Source: Paucibacter sp. PLA-PC-4 (GTDB lineage Bacteria; Pseudomonadota; Gammaproteobacteria; Burkholderiales; Burkholderiaceae_C). Taken from it: a DNA stretch of 64,000 nt. The stretch spans positions 1 to 64,000 of the forward strand of contig NZ_JAPFGP010000007.1 in NCBI RefSeq assembly GCF_026241155.1, in the 5' to 3' direction. Positions 19,334-29,448 of this stretch are shown here, piece after piece (the first letter of the stretch is position 1; each line of letters starts with the position of its first letter). The notes under the pieces were generated by a model. That model ran no database searches and was not told the DNA's origin. It saw only the letters and a list, made by a program, of their open reading frames with translations. The translations under genes were made by a program, and so were the position numbers.

Positions 19334-21157
19334 ATGGTTTTTCGTCAGAGAAATTCACAGAGGTTCGAAATGGACATGTCTAGCGCGGAAGTCAAGCGTG
19401 CCACCGCGGCACAACTGCATTCCCCCTCATCTTCCCCCGTGTCTTCGGAGCTCAACGGCTCGGAGATCCTCGTTCGCTGCCTGCAGGCCGAAGGTGTCAA
19501 GTACCTTTGGGGCTACCCGGGCGGCGCAGTGCTGTACATCTACGACGCACTGTACAAACAAGACACCATCCAGCATGTGCTGGTGCGCCATGAGCAAGCA
19601 GCGGTCCATGCGGCCGACGGCTATGCCCGTGCCACCGGCGATGTCGGCGTGGCCCTGGTGACCTCGGGTCCCGGCGTCACCAATGCGATCACCGGCATCG
19701 CGACCGCCTACATGGACTCGATTCCGATGGTGATCGTGACCGGCCAGGTGCCGACACCGGCCATCGGACTGGACGCGTTCCAAGAATGCGACACCGTTGG
19801 CATCACCCGCCCCATCGTCAAGCACAACTTCCTGGTCAAGGATGTGCGCGATCTGGCGATGACGATGAAAAAGGCCTTTCACATCGCCCGCACCGGCCGG
19901 CCCGGCCCGGTTGTGGTGGATATCCCGAAGGATGTGTCGCTGTACAAGACGCACTTCGCCTATCCGCAGCATGTGGAGATGCGCAGCTACAACCCGGTGC
20001 GCAAGGGCCATTCGGGCCAGATCCGCAAGGCCGTGCAGCTGCTCTTGCAGGCCAAGCGCCCCTATATCTACACCGGCGGTGGCGTGGTGCTGGGCGAGGC
20101 CTCGGCCGAGCTGCGCGAGCTGGTGAACCTGCTGGGCTATCCCTGCACCAACACCCTGATGGGTCTGGGTGCGATGCCTGCCAGCGACCCGCGCTTTCTG
20201 GGTATGCTGGGCATGCACGGCACTTACGAAGCGAATATGACGATGCAGAACTGTGATGTTCTGCTGGCCGTCGGCGCCCGCTTTGACGACCGAGTGATCG
20301 GCAACCCGCAGCATTTCGGCTCGGTCGAGCGCAAGATCATCCATGTGGACATCGACCCCTCGTCGATCTCCAAGCGGGTGAGGGTGGACATTCCCATCGT
20401 CGGTGACGTCAAGGACGTGCTGCAGGAGCTGATCCATCAGCTCAAGGAAGCCCAAGCCAAGCCCGACAGCCAGGCTTTGAACAGCTGGTGGAGCCAAATC
20501 AACGAGTGGCGTGGTCGCGATTGCCTGGCCTATGACAAGGACAGCGCCGTCATCAAGCCGCAGATGGTGGTCCAGACGCTGTGGAACCTGACCCGCAACC
20601 GCGACACTTATGTGACCTCGGACGTCGGGCAGCATCAAATGTGGGCCGCGCAGTTCTACGGCTTCGAGGAGCCGCGCCGCTGGATCAACTCTGGCGGCCT
20701 GGGCACCATGGGGGTGGGCCTGCCCTATGCGATGGGTATCAAGCTGGCCAAGCCGGAATCGGATGTGTTTTGCATCACCGGTGAAGGCTCGATCCAGATG
20801 TGCATCCAGGAGCTGTCGACCTGCAAGCAGTACAACACGCCGGTCAAGGTCGTCTCGCTGAACAACCGCTACCTGGGCATGGTGCGCCAGTGGCAGGAGC
20901 TGGACTACGGCAAGCGCTACTCGCACAGCTATATGGAAGCGCTGCCTGACTTCGTCAAGCTGGCCGAGGCCTATGGCCACGTCGGCCTGCTGGTGGAGAA
21001 GCCCGGCGATGTCGAGGGCGCGCTGCGCGAGGCGATGCGTCTGAAGGATCGCACGGTGTTCCTGGACATCCGCACCGATCCGACCGAGAACGTCTGGCCC
21101 ATGGTCAAGGCGGGCAAGGGCATCTCGGAAATGCTGCTGGGGTCCGAAGACCTCTGA
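19334..21157 (+). CDS. ilvB: Acetolactate synthase, large catalytic subunit
   Basis: Condenses pyruvate with pyruvate or 2-oxobutyrate in valine/leucine and isoleucine synthesis, using TPP, FAD and Mg. The 607-residue protein has the catalytic Glu in VRHEQAAVHAADGYARATG, the FAD region around ARFDDRVIGN, and the TPP/Mg motif beginning ITGEGSIQMCIQELS and ending SLNN (GEG in place of the usual GDG). ATG 19334 follows a strong AAGGAG. About 35 residues precede the conserved LNGSEILVRCLQAEGV, a Ser-rich extension that may be disordered. It heads the ilvB-ilvN-ilvC gene series. Confidence 0.96.
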   Translation: MVFRQRNSQRFEMDMSSAEVKRATAAQLHSPSSSPVSSELNGSEILVRCLQAEGVKYLWGYPGGAVLYIYDALYKQDTIQHVLVRHEQAAVHAADGYARATGDVGVALVTSGPGVTNAITGIATAYMDSIPMVIVTGQVPTPAIGLDAFQECDTVGITRPIVKHNFLVKDVRDLAMTMKKAFHIARTGRPGPVVVDIPKDVSLYKTHFAYPQHVEMRSYNPVRKGHSGQIRKAVQLLLQAKRPYIYTGGGVVLGEASAELRELVNLLGYPCTNTLMGLGAMPASDPRFLGMLGMHGTYEANMTMQNCDVLLAVGARFDDRVIGNPQHFGSVERKIIHVDIDPSSISKRVRVDIPIVGDVKDVLQELIHQLKEAQAKPDSQALNSWWSQINEWRGRDCLAYDKDSAVIKPQMVVQTLWNLTRNRDTYVTSDVGQHQMWAAQFYGFEEPRRWINSGGLGTMGVGLPYAMGIKLAKPESDVFCITGEGSIQMCIQELSTCKQYNTPVKVVSLNNRYLGMVRQWQELDYGKRYSHSYMEALPDFVKLAEAYGHVGLLVEKPGDVEGALREAMRLKDRTVFLDIRTDPTENVWPMVKAGKGISEMLLGSEDL

Positions 21158-21316
21158 GTTTCGACAAGCCAGGCCGGGGCTGCTGCGTTACCGCGCAGCG
21201 CCGAAAGTCTGGTCGACGAATCCCAAGGCCCGGACCGACTCCCTTTCAATCGAAGAGCGTGGCCAAGAGCCGTCGGTTACCGCCGCCGGCTTGAAGAGCG
21301 CGAAGGACGAGACTCT

Positions 21317-21808
21317 ATGAAACACATCATTGCACTGCTCATCGAGAACGAGCCGGGCGCGCTGTCGCGCGTCGTCGCACTGTTCTCGGCCCGCGGCTAC
21401 AACATCGAGAGCCTGACGGTGGCGCCCACCGAGGATTCCTCGCTGTCGCGCATGACCATCGTCACGACCGGCTCGGACGAGGTGATCGAGCAGATCACCA
21501 AGCATCTGAACCGCCTGATCGAGGTGGTCAAGGTGGTCGACCTGACCGAGGGGAACTTCACCGAACGCGAGCTGATGCTCATCAAGGTGCGGGCGGTCGG
21601 CAAGGAGCGCGAGGAGATGAAGCGCACCGCCGACATCTTCCGTGGCCGCGTCATCGACGTCACCGAGAAGACTTACACGATCGAGCTGACCGGCACGGCC
21701 TCCAAGCTCGACGCCTTCATCGGCGCGCTGGACCGCGGCTCCATCCTGGAGACGGTGCGCACCGGCACCAGCGGCATCGGCCGTGGTGAGCGCATCCTTC
21801 GCGTCTGA
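21317..21808 (+). CDS. ilvN: Acetolactate synthase, small regulatory subunit
   Basis: A 163-residue regulatory subunit, also named ilvH in related genomes. The N-terminal ACT domain MKHIIALLIENEPGALSRVVALFSARGYNIESLTVAPT binds valine for feedback inhibition, and the C-terminal half (ELMLIKVRAVGKERE, DRGSILETVRTGTSGIGRGERILRV) contacts the large subunit. Length is typical. It is 160 bp downstream of ilvB and 56 bp before ilvC. The gap from ilvB contains no gene. Confidence 0.96.
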   Translation: MKHIIALLIENEPGALSRVVALFSARGYNIESLTVAPTEDSSLSRMTIVTTGSDEVIEQITKHLNRLIEVVKVVDLTEGNFTERELMLIKVRAVGKEREEMKRTADIFRGRVIDVTEKTYTIELTGTASKLDAFIGALDRGSILETVRTGTSGIGRGERILRV

Positions 21809-21816
21809 GTTTCTAG

Positions 21817-22881
<1,065 letters not shown>

Positions 22882-22900
22882 TCCGGCAATCCGGATTCGA

Positions 22901-22935
22901 AAGCCGCGAAGCCCTCAGGCCTCGCGGCTTTTTCT
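22901..22935 (+). terminator. Rho-independent terminator after ilvC
   Basis: AAGCCGCGA (22901-22909) pairs with TCGCGGCTT (22922-22930) and is followed by TTTCTTT. It separates ilvBNC from pssA. Confidence 0.85.
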
Positions 22936-22964
22936 TTGAATTGCCTGTTGTATCCTCCCGCCCC

Positions 22965-23813
22965 ATGACCGAATCGAACAAGAAGAGCCCGACCGAGCTG
23001 CTGGACGAGGACGAAGACACCGTGGCGGCTCCGGTGCGCCCGCGTCGCAAGGGCATTTATGTGCTGCCCAATGCCATCACGCTGGCAGCCCTGTTCTCCG
23101 GCTTCTACGCGATCGTGATGTCGATGAATGGCCGCTTCGAGCTGGCCTGCATCGCGATCTTCTGCGCCGCGGTCCTCGACAGTCTGGACGGCCGCGTCGC
23201 GCGCATGACCAATGCGCAGAGCGCATTCGGCGAGCAAATGGACAGCCTGTCGGACATGGTCAGCTTTGGCGCGGCGCCCGCGCTGATCGTCTATGTCTGG
23301 GCGTTCAAGGACATGGGCAAGCTCGGCTGGATTCCATCCTTTGTCTATATCTCGGGCGCGGCGCTGCGTCTGGCGCGCTTTAACGTCAATATCGGCGTGG
23401 TCGACAAACGCTTCTTCCAGGGCCTGCCCAGCCCGGCCGCCGCGGCCATCGTGATCGGCATGATCTGGGCCTTTGATGACTATGGATTCAAGCAAGTCAC
23501 CCATCTGCCGTGGGTGGTCTGGACGGCGTTTGGGATGACCTTGTTCGCGGGCTTGTCAATGGTGACCAACGCGCCGTTCTACAGTTTCAAGGTCGTCGGC
23601 GCCCGGCGCACCGTGCCCTTCGTGGTGCTGGTCGCGATCGCGCTGGCCATCGTGCTGATCAGCCAGAACCCACCGCTCGGACTGTTCGCGATCTTCTGCG
23701 CCTATGGCCTGTCGGGTTATGTGATCTATTTCTGGCGCAAGGCCAAGGGCAAGCAGGTCAGCATGATCGCCACATCGACCGACGAGCCCGATGAGCAGGG
23801 CCTGCATCGCTGA
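22965..23813 (+). CDS. pssA: CDP-diacylglycerol-serine O-phosphatidyltransferase
   Basis: Makes phosphatidylserine from CDP-diacylglycerol and L-serine in the inner membrane, the first step to phosphatidylethanolamine. The 282-residue protein has the CDP-alcohol phosphotransferase signature DSLDGRVARMTNAQSAFGEQMDSLSD with its four metal-binding aspartates near residues 65-90, and about eight membrane helices. The N-terminal 30 residues are charged (TELLDEDEDTVAAPVRPRRKG). ATG 22965 is the first codon after a short gap from the ilvC terminator. The leuA attenuator begins 24 bp after its stop. Confidence 0.94.
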   Translation: MTESNKKSPTELLDEDEDTVAAPVRPRRKGIYVLPNAITLAALFSGFYAIVMSMNGRFELACIAIFCAAVLDSLDGRVARMTNAQSAFGEQMDSLSDMVSFGAAPALIVYVWAFKDMGKLGWIPSFVYISGAALRLARFNVNIGVVDKRFFQGLPSPAAAAIVIGMIWAFDDYGFKQVTHLPWVVWTAFGMTLFAGLSMVTNAPFYSFKVVGARRTVPFVVLVAIALAIVLISQNPPLGLFAIFCAYGLSGYVIYFWRKAKGKQVSMIATSTDEPDEQGLHR

Positions 23814-23823
23814 GCTCACGTGC

Positions 23824-23829
23824 TATATT
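23824..23829 (+). promoter_or_regulatory. Candidate -10 element for the leuA leader transcript
   Basis: TATATT stands nine bases before the leader ATG (23838), which would place the transcription start within a few bases of that ATG. No convincing -35 hexamer is visible 16-18 bases upstream, so this is a weak prediction. It matters because it would make the leader mRNA leaderless. Confidence 0.4.
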
Positions 23830-23837
23830 TACGATCT

Positions 23838-23894
23838 ATGAAGACCTTGTCCGTGACCGCGCTGCTACTACTAGGTGAACCTCGGGTTCGCTGA
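23838..23894 (+). CDS. leuL: Leucine leader peptide of the leuA attenuator
   Basis: An 18-residue open frame, [18 protein letters not shown], too short for ordinary gene calls. It holds four consecutive leucines read CTG-CTA-CTA-CTA; CTA should be very rare in this GC-rich genome. No Shine-Dalgarno precedes the ATG, and a possible -10 box nine bases upstream implies leaderless translation, as known for the trp leader of rhizobia. Ribosome stalling at the CTA codons when charged tRNA-Leu is scarce would free 23883-23888 (CGGGTT) to pair with 23926-23931 and prevent the terminator at 23922-23955 from forming. The reading frame and hairpin are seen; the mechanism is inferred from known amino-acid attenuators. 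The symbol leuL is used by analogy. Confidence 0.8.
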   Translation: MKTLSVTALLLLGEPRVR

Positions 23895-23921
23895 TCGCGC
23901 ACGTCCAAGCGTTTTTGATCT

Positions 23922-23962
23922 CAACGGCCCGTATGCACCCTGCAGCGGGCCGTTGGTCTTTT
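23922..23962 (+). terminator. Attenuator terminator upstream of leuA
   Basis: CAACGGCCCG (23922-23931) pairs perfectly with CGGGCCGTTG (23946-23955) around a 14-base loop, followed by GTCTTTTC. It lies 27 bases after the leader-peptide stop and 45 bases before leuA. The left arm could instead pair with CGGGTT in the leader (6 bp, two of them G-U), giving an antiterminator. A further 7-bp hairpin (GAGTCTG 23964-23970 with CAGACTC 23983-23989) follows just before the leuA ribosome-binding site. Confidence 0.78.
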
Positions 23963-24006
23963 CGAGTCTGCAGGTTGCGAACCAGACTCACCAGGAAGCA
24001 AGATCC

Positions 24007-25695
24007 ATGTTGAAGCAACCCAACGTCAAGTACCGCGCCTTCGCGCCGATCGGTCTGCGCGACCGGACCTGGCCGGACGCCCAGCTCAGCCGCGCACCGA
24101 TCTGGCTGAGCACCGATCTGCGTGACGGCAACCAGGCCCTGATCGAGCCGATGGATGCCGAGCGCAAGCTGCGCATGTTCGAGATGCTGGTGCGTATCGG
24201 CTTCAAGGAGATCGAGGTCGGTTTCCCCTCGGCCTCGCAGACCGATTTCGACTTCGTGCGCCTGCTGATCGAGAGAAACCTCATCCCGAACGACGTGACC
24301 ATCCAGGTGCTGACCCAGGCGCGCCAGCCGCTGATCGAGCGCACCTTCGAGTCGCTGCGCGGCGCGCGCAGAGTCATCGTTCATCTGTACAACGCGGTCG
24401 CGCCGGTGATGCGCAAGGTCGTCTTGGGCATGGACGAGGACCAGATCGTCGAGCTGGCCGTCACGCACACACAGATGATCCGGCGCATGGCTGCTGATCA
24501 GCCGGATACCGAGTTCCAGTTTCAGTACTCGCCCGAGATGTTCTCCGGCACGGAGCTGGCGTTCTCCAAGCGCGTTGTCGATGCGGTGACCCAGGCCTGG
24601 GACGCGACGCCCGAGCGCAAGGTCATCATCAACTTGCCGGCCACCGTCGAGCATTCGACGCCGAACATCTTTGCCGACATGGTCGAGTGGATGCACCGCC
24701 ATATCGAACGCCGCGATAGCGTCGTGCTGTCCATTCATCCGCACAATGACCGCGGCACCGGCACGGCTGCGGCCGAGTTCGCACTGATGGCCGGTGGCGA
24801 CCGCATCGAGGGCTGCCTGTTCGGCAGCGGCGAGCGCACCGGCAATGTCGACATCGTCAACATCGCGCTGAATCTCTACACGCAGGGCATTTCGCCCGAG
24901 CTGGACTTCTCCGACATTGACGAGGTGCGCCGCTGCGCCGAGCACTGCACTCAGCTGCCAGTGCATCCGCGCCATCCCTATGCCGGCGATCTGGTCTACA
25001 CCTCGTTCTCGGGTTCGCATCAGGACGCGATCAAGAAGGCCTTTGCCGCCCGCAAAGACGGCGACATCTGGGACATGCCTTATCTGCCGGTCGATCCGAA
25101 GGACCTGGGCCGCAGCTATGACGCGGTCATACGCGTGAACAGCCAGTCGGGCAAGGGCGGCATCGCCTATTTGCTGGAGGCCGAGTACGGGGTCGAACTG
25201 CCGCGCCGCCTGCAGATCGAGTTCAGCCAGGCCGTGCAGGCCGTGATGGACGACAGCGGCAAGGAACTCAGCGCCGCCGACATCTGGGGTATCTTCGACC
25301 GCGAATACGGCATCAGCGCCGGTGCGGCCCTGCATCCGTCAATCAGCGAGTCGGCCGAGGGCCGGGTCAGCCTGCGCGCCAGCGCCGATTTGCGCGAGCG
25401 ACAGCTGCAAGTGCAGGGTGAGGGCAGCGGGCCCATCGACGCCTTCATCAACGGTCTGAACGCCCAGCTGGCCTCGGCCGTGCGCGTGCTCGACTATCAC
25501 GAGCATTCGATCGGCAGCGGTGCGGACGCCAAGGCTGTGGCCTATCTGGAGCTGCGCATCGGCGACGCGCTGACACTGTTCGGTGTCGGCATCGACGCCA
25601 ACATCGTCTCGGCCTCGTTGAAGGCCATCAGCTCCGGCCTGCGCCGTGCCGCGCAGCGTGGCCAGCTGCAGTTCGCCACCTCCGTAACCGCCTGA
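24007..25695 (+). CDS. leuA: 2-isopropylmalate synthase, LeuA type 2
   Basis: Condenses 2-oxoisovalerate with acetyl-CoA, the first committed step to leucine. The 562-residue protein belongs to the long LeuA2 branch (fungal/actinobacterial-like): [44 protein letters not shown] at the start, metal ligands in [14 protein letters not shown], and [22 protein letters not shown]. The C-terminal 130 residues form the regulatory domain for leucine feedback. ATG 24007 is chosen because homology starts at MLKQPN and AGGA precedes it; the longer frame from 23875 would read through the attenuator hairpin. It is followed 23 bp later by a second, dissimilar isopropylmalate synthase. Confidence 0.95.
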   Translation: MLKQPNVKYRAFAPIGLRDRTWPDAQLSRAPIWLSTDLRDGNQALIEPMDAERKLRMFEMLVRIGFKEIEVGFPSASQTDFDFVRLLIERNLIPNDVTIQVLTQARQPLIERTFESLRGARRVIVHLYNAVAPVMRKVVLGMDEDQIVELAVTHTQMIRRMAADQPDTEFQFQYSPEMFSGTELAFSKRVVDAVTQAWDATPERKVIINLPATVEHSTPNIFADMVEWMHRHIERRDSVVLSIHPHNDRGTGTAAAEFALMAGGDRIEGCLFGSGERTGNVDIVNIALNLYTQGISPELDFSDIDEVRRCAEHCTQLPVHPRHPYAGDLVYTSFSGSHQDAIKKAFAARKDGDIWDMPYLPVDPKDLGRSYDAVIRVNSQSGKGGIAYLLEAEYGVELPRRLQIEFSQAVQAVMDDSGKELSAADIWGIFDREYGISAGAALHPSISESAEGRVSLRASADLRERQLQVQGEGSGPIDAFINGLNAQLASAVRVLDYHEHSIGSGADAKAVAYLELRIGDALTLFGVGIDANIVSASLKAISSGLRRAAQRGQLQFATSVTA

Positions 25696-25718
25696 GTACA
25701 TCTATTGGGAGCCCGCTC

Positions 25719-27260
25719 ATGAGCCAGCAGTTGATTATTTTTGACACCACCTTGCGCGACGGCGAGCAATCGCCCGGCGCCTCGATGACCAAGGACGAGA
25801 AGCTGCGCATTGCGCGCCAGCTGGAACGGCTCAAGGTCGATGTGATCGAGGCCGGTTTCGCGGCCTCCAGCAATGGTGACTTCGAGGCCGTCAAGGCGAT
25901 TGCCGACGCGGTGCGCGACAGCACGATCTGCTCGCTGGCCCGGGCCAATGACCGCGACATCGCGCGCGCGGCCGAGGCACTCAAGGGCGCAGCGCGCTCG
26001 CGCATCCACACCTTCATCGCCACCAGCGAGCTCCATATGGAGAAGAAGCTGCGCATGACGCGCGAGCAGGTGCTGGAGCAGGCCATCCAAGCGGTGCGTT
26101 TCGCCCGCAATCTGACCGACGATGTGGAGTTCTCGCCCGAGGACGGTTACCGCTCCGATCCGGAGTTTCTGGCCCGCGTCGTCGAGGCAGTGATCAAGGA
26201 AGGCGCGCGCACGATCAACATCCCCGACACGGTCGGCTACGCCATCCCCGAGCTCTACGGCAATTTCATCAAGAACCTGCGCGAGCGCGTGCCCAACGCC
26301 GACCAGGCAATCTGGAGCGTGCACTGCCACAACGACCTGGGCATGGCGGTGGCCAACTCGCTGGCCGGGGTGATGATAGGCGGCGCGCGCCAGATCGAGT
26401 GCACGATCAACGGCCTGGGCGAGCGAGCCGGCAACTGCTCTCTGGAGGAGGTGGTGATGGCGGTCAAGACCCGGCGCGATTACTTCGGCCTGGATGTCGG
26501 CATCGATGCGACCCAGATCGTCGCGGCCTCGCGCCTGGTATCGCAAACCACCGGATTCGTGGTTCAGCCCAACAAGGCCGTGGTTGGCGCCAATGCCTTC
26601 GCCCATGCCTCTGGCATCCACCAGGACGGCGTGCTGAAGGCGCGCGACACCTACGAAATCATGCGGGCCGAGGATGTGGGCTGGAGCGCCAACAAGATCG
26701 TGCTGGGCAAGCTCAGCGGCCGCAATGCCTTCAAGCAGCGCTTGCAGGAGCTGGGCATTGCGCTGGAGTCTGAGGCCGAGATCAATGCCGCCTTCGTGCG
26801 CTTCAAGGACCTGGCCGACCGCAAGAACGAGATTTTCGACGAAGACATCATCGCACTGGTGATGGACGAGTCGGTCACCGCCGAGCAGGAACACTACCGG
26901 CTGCTGGCACTGTCCCAGCACTCAGAGACCGGCGAGCGCCCCCATGCCAAAGTCGCTTTTGCGGCCGGCGGAGTCGAGCACCATGCTCAGAGCGATGGCA
27001 ACGGCCCGGTTGACGCCAGCCTGCGTGCCATCGAGTCCAAAGTACAAAGTGGCGCCGAACTGCTGCTTTATTCGGTCAATGCGATCACCAGCGGCAGCAC
27101 AGAATCACAGGGCGAAGTCACGGTGCGTTTGCAGCATGCCGGGCGCGTGGTGAACGGCGTTGGTGCCGACCCCGATATCGTCGTGGCCTCGGCCAAGGCA
27201 TATTTGAGCGCACTGAACAAGCTGCAAAGCAAGACCGAAAGAGTCGCAGCGCAAGGCTGA
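25719..27260 (+). CDS. leuA: 2-isopropylmalate synthase, LeuA type 1
   Basis: A second isopropylmalate synthase, 513 residues, of the standard bacterial LeuA1 branch: [19 protein letters not shown] with the catalytic Arg-Asp, [15 protein letters not shown] with metal-binding His residues, [19 protein letters not shown], and a regulatory C-terminal domain ([27 protein letters not shown]). It lies 23 bp after the type 2 gene and should share the attenuated transcript. Homocitrate or citramalate synthase activity is a possible alternative for one of the pair, but both sequences fit isopropylmalate synthase well. Confidence 0.93.
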   Translation: MSQQLIIFDTTLRDGEQSPGASMTKDEKLRIARQLERLKVDVIEAGFAASSNGDFEAVKAIADAVRDSTICSLARANDRDIARAAEALKGAARSRIHTFIATSELHMEKKLRMTREQVLEQAIQAVRFARNLTDDVEFSPEDGYRSDPEFLARVVEAVIKEGARTINIPDTVGYAIPELYGNFIKNLRERVPNADQAIWSVHCHNDLGMAVANSLAGVMIGGARQIECTINGLGERAGNCSLEEVVMAVKTRRDYFGLDVGIDATQIVAASRLVSQTTGFVVQPNKAVVGANAFAHASGIHQDGVLKARDTYEIMRAEDVGWSANKIVLGKLSGRNAFKQRLQELGIALESEAEINAAFVRFKDLADRKNEIFDEDIIALVMDESVTAEQEHYRLLALSQHSETGERPHAKVAFAAGGVEHHAQSDGNGPVDASLRAIESKVQSGAELLLYSVNAITSGSTESQGEVTVRLQHAGRVVNGVGADPDIVVASAKAYLSALNKLQSKTERVAAQG

Positions 27261-27381
27261 ACCGGGGTCGATTGGGAACTAAGTTACGCGATGCTTCACT
27301 TTAGGAGGCGCGCATAAGTTTTTGATCTTGCCCGACTTTTTCCTTTGACCTACACTTGCGACGCAAGCATTGGGGGCTGGA

Positions 27382-28401
27382 TTGAAGACTTTTGTGACTT
27401 TGTTGTCGAGTGCGGTGATGAGCTGCGCCCTCATAGCGGGCGTATCGCTATTGCCGGCTCAGCAAGCCCATGCGGCCAGTGCCAGTAAAAGCAGCAGCAA
27501 GGCTGGCAAGACGGTGCGCAAGGCCAAGCCGGTGGCGCGCAGCCTGCGGGCGCCGCGCAAGGCCGCGATGGCTTCCGCCCCGGCTCGGCCCTCGTTTGGC
27601 CAAATTTACGGTCTGCACGCGGTCGAGGATCCGCTCGATCTGAAGTCCAGCGTGGCTCTGGTGATGGACCAGGAGACCAACGAGGTGCTGCTGTCCAAGA
27701 ACTCCCAGGCAGTGCTGCCGATCGCATCCATCACCAAGCTGATGACTGCCCTGGTTGTTGTCGAGGCCAAGCAGCCGCTCGATGAGATGCTGACCGTCAC
27801 CGACGAAGACATCGATACCGAGAAGGGCACCCGCTCACGCCTGGCGATCGGCACCACCTTGAGCCGCAGCGAGATGTTGCATCTGGCGCTGATGTCGTCG
27901 GAGAACCGCGCCGCCAATGCACTGGGTCGTCACTATCCCGGTGGTTTGAAAGCCTTTGTCGCGGCGATGAACCACAAGGCGCAGACCCTGGGCATGAGCG
28001 ACACCCATTACGTCGAGCCTACCGGGCTGTCCAGCCGCAACCAGAGCAGCGCCAAGGATCTGGCCGCGCTGGTGAGGGTGGCGCACGAGTTTCCGCTGCT
28101 GCGCGAGCTGTCGACCTCCAAGGAGCATCTGGTGACCTTGGGCCGTCGCCAGGTGGCTTTTCACAGCACCAACGGCCTGGTGCGCAGCGGTTCGTGGGAT
28201 ATCGGCCTGCAGAAGACCGGCTTCATCAACGAGGCCGGCCGCTGCCTGGTGATGCAGGTGCAAATGGCCGGGCGCAAGCTGATCCTGGTGTTCTTGGACT
28301 CGGCCGGCAAGTATTCGCGTATTGGCGATGCCGAGCGCGTTCGCAAATGGATCAGCGCCAATCCTGAAGTCAGCGCCGCGCTGCCGGGCATCTCTGGCTG
28401 A
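27382..28401 (+). CDS. pbpG: D-alanyl-D-alanine endopeptidase, PBP7 type
   Basis: Periplasmic serine peptidase that cuts peptidoglycan cross-links. About 339 residues with a signal peptide (LLSSAVMSCALIAGVSLLPAQQAHA), a basic Ala/Lys/Ser-rich linker (about 35-75) and the peptidase S11 domain. All three active-site motifs are present: SITK (SxxK), SEN (SxN) and KTG (LQKTGFINEAG). The start is uncertain: TTG 27382, with GGGGGC upstream, or TTG 27370; no ATG is suitably placed. A strong terminator follows the stop, and a group II intron remnant lies directly after it. Confidence 0.9.
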   Translation: MKTFVTLLSSAVMSCALIAGVSLLPAQQAHAASASKSSSKAGKTVRKAKPVARSLRAPRKAAMASAPARPSFGQIYGLHAVEDPLDLKSSVALVMDQETNEVLLSKNSQAVLPIASITKLMTALVVVEAKQPLDEMLTVTDEDIDTEKGTRSRLAIGTTLSRSEMLHLALMSSENRAANALGRHYPGGLKAFVAAMNHKAQTLGMSDTHYVEPTGLSSRNQSSAKDLAALVRVAHEFPLLRELSTSKEHLVTLGRRQVAFHSTNGLVRSGSWDIGLQKTGFINEAGRCLVMQVQMAGRKLILVFLDSAGKYSRIGDAERVRKWISANPEVSAALPGISG

Positions 28402-28429
28402 GTCTGGACGACTGGGGCCGGCAAACAAG

Positions 28430-28456
28430 GCGCGCCAATGGCGCGCTTTCTTTTTG
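28430..28456 (+). terminator. Rho-independent terminator of pbpG
   Basis: GCGCGCC (28430-28436), loop AAT, GGCGCGC (28440-28446), then TTTCTTTTT. A group II intron remnant starts one base after the T run ends, in the same orientation. Confidence 0.85.
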
Positions 28457-28457
28457 G

Positions 28458-28620
28458 GTGTGCCCGGCAGGGCGCACCTAGTTGGAGGTGAAAGTCCTCT
28501 ACCAGCCGGGCAAGGGGAATGGTTCTGCACCGGCGACCCCAGCGTTTTGCTTGAACCGCCGGACGCGAAACGCATGTCCGGTGGCGAGAGAGGGCAAAGA
28601 GGGCTGAGGGGGGCTGATTG
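28458..28620 (+). mobile_element. Group II intron remnant without open reading frame
   Basis: The 5' end GTGTGCCCGGCAGGGCGCAC is a classical group II intron start; TGCCCGGC (28461-28468) pairs with GCCGGGCA (28504-28511) as the basal stem of domain I, enclosing GGAGGTGAAAGTCCTC. Near 28553-28587 a domain V-like hairpin appears (ACCGCCGGAC with GTCCGGTGG, a two-base bulge and an inner GCG-AAA-CGC). Only about 160 bp remain, while complete ORF-less introns need 600 or more, and no reverse transcriptase is present, so large internal parts were deleted. The right boundary is approximate. Insertion directly behind a terminator is the habit of group IIC introns. Confidence 0.7.
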
Positions 28621-28638
28621 TGCTCGGTGGGCTCTGGG

Positions 28639-29406
28639 TCAGCCGCGGTAGCCAAGCGCCTGCGAAATCTGGGCGGCCGTCTCGCGCAGCCGCGCCAGCC
28701 AGCTCTCCTCCAGCCGGTCTGCCGGCGCCGAAATCGACAGACCGGCAATCAGCTTGCCCTGGTCGTCGTAGATGCCGGCAGCCATGCAGCGCACACCAAG
28801 TTCCAGCTCCTCGTCGTCGCGCGCCACGCCGCGCTGGCGCACCAGGGCCATTTCGCGCTCCAGCGCGCCGATCTCGGTCAGGCTGTTTCGGGTGTGGCCG
28901 GCCAGGCCGGTGCGGGTCGCGTAGGCACGCACCCGCTGGGCGTCGTCGCTGGCCAGGAAGAGCTTGCCCACCGAGGTCAGGTGCAGCGGCGCCCGGCCAC
29001 CGACGGCCCGCACCACCTGCATGCCCGAGCGCTCGCTGTAAGTACGCTCGATATAGACGATCTCGTCACCCTGGCGCACAGACAGATTGACCGGCTGGTG
29101 GGTGAACTTGTGCAGCTCGCGCATGGGCCCCAGCGCCGCATCGCGCACATCCAGCCGCGCCTTGACCAGATTGCCCAACTCCAGCAATCGCATGCCCAGT
29201 CGATAACTACCGGCCTCGGGACGGTCGACGAAACGGCCGATCGCCAAGTCGTTGAGAATGCGGTGCGCCGTCGAGGGGTGTAGACCGGTGGTTTCGCTGA
29301 TCTGCTTGAGCGACACAGGGTCCTGATGGCTGGCCAAAACGTCCAGCAAGGTAAAGGCGCGTTCCAGGACTTGAACTGCGGGCGTCTGCCCCTCTTTGTT
29401 TTTCAT
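28639..29406 (-). CDS. IclR-family transcriptional regulator
   Basis: A 255-residue regulator with an N-terminal winged helix (about 10-70: VQVLERAFTLLDVLASHQDPVSLKQISETTGLHPSTAHRILNDL) and a C-terminal effector-binding domain (about 85-250: GGRAPLHLTSVGKLFLA, GVARDDEELELGVRCMAAGIYDDQGKLIAGLSISAP). IclR proteins usually control catabolic genes, but none lies beside it. It diverges from the TIGR03790 gene, with 42 bp between the starts. The effector is unknown. Confidence 0.92.
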   Translation of the reverse strand: MKNKEGQTPAVQVLERAFTLLDVLASHQDPVSLKQISETTGLHPSTAHRILNDLAIGRFVDRPEAGSYRLGMRLLELGNLVKARLDVRDAALGPMRELHKFTHQPVNLSVRQGDEIVYIERTYSERSGMQVVRAVGGRAPLHLTSVGKLFLASDDAQRVRAYATRTGLAGHTRNSLTEIGALEREMALVRQRGVARDDEELELGVRCMAAGIYDDQGKLIAGLSISAPADRLEESWLARLRETAAQISQALGYRG

Positions 29407-29448
29407 GGTTTCATTGTGCGGGATTTTGTGAAGTTTCTACATGGCGAA

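Noticed and set aside
19427-20980. Long minus-strand open frame (517 codons) opposite ilvB
   Set aside because: A shadow of high-GC codon usage in ilvB; the product is His/Arg/Asp-rich in the way antisense frames are, and ilvB is certain.
28618-29283. Plus-strand open frame of 221 codons opposite the IclR gene
   Set aside because: The IclR protein on the minus strand is a clear family member over its full length; the plus-strand frame has no likeness to any family.
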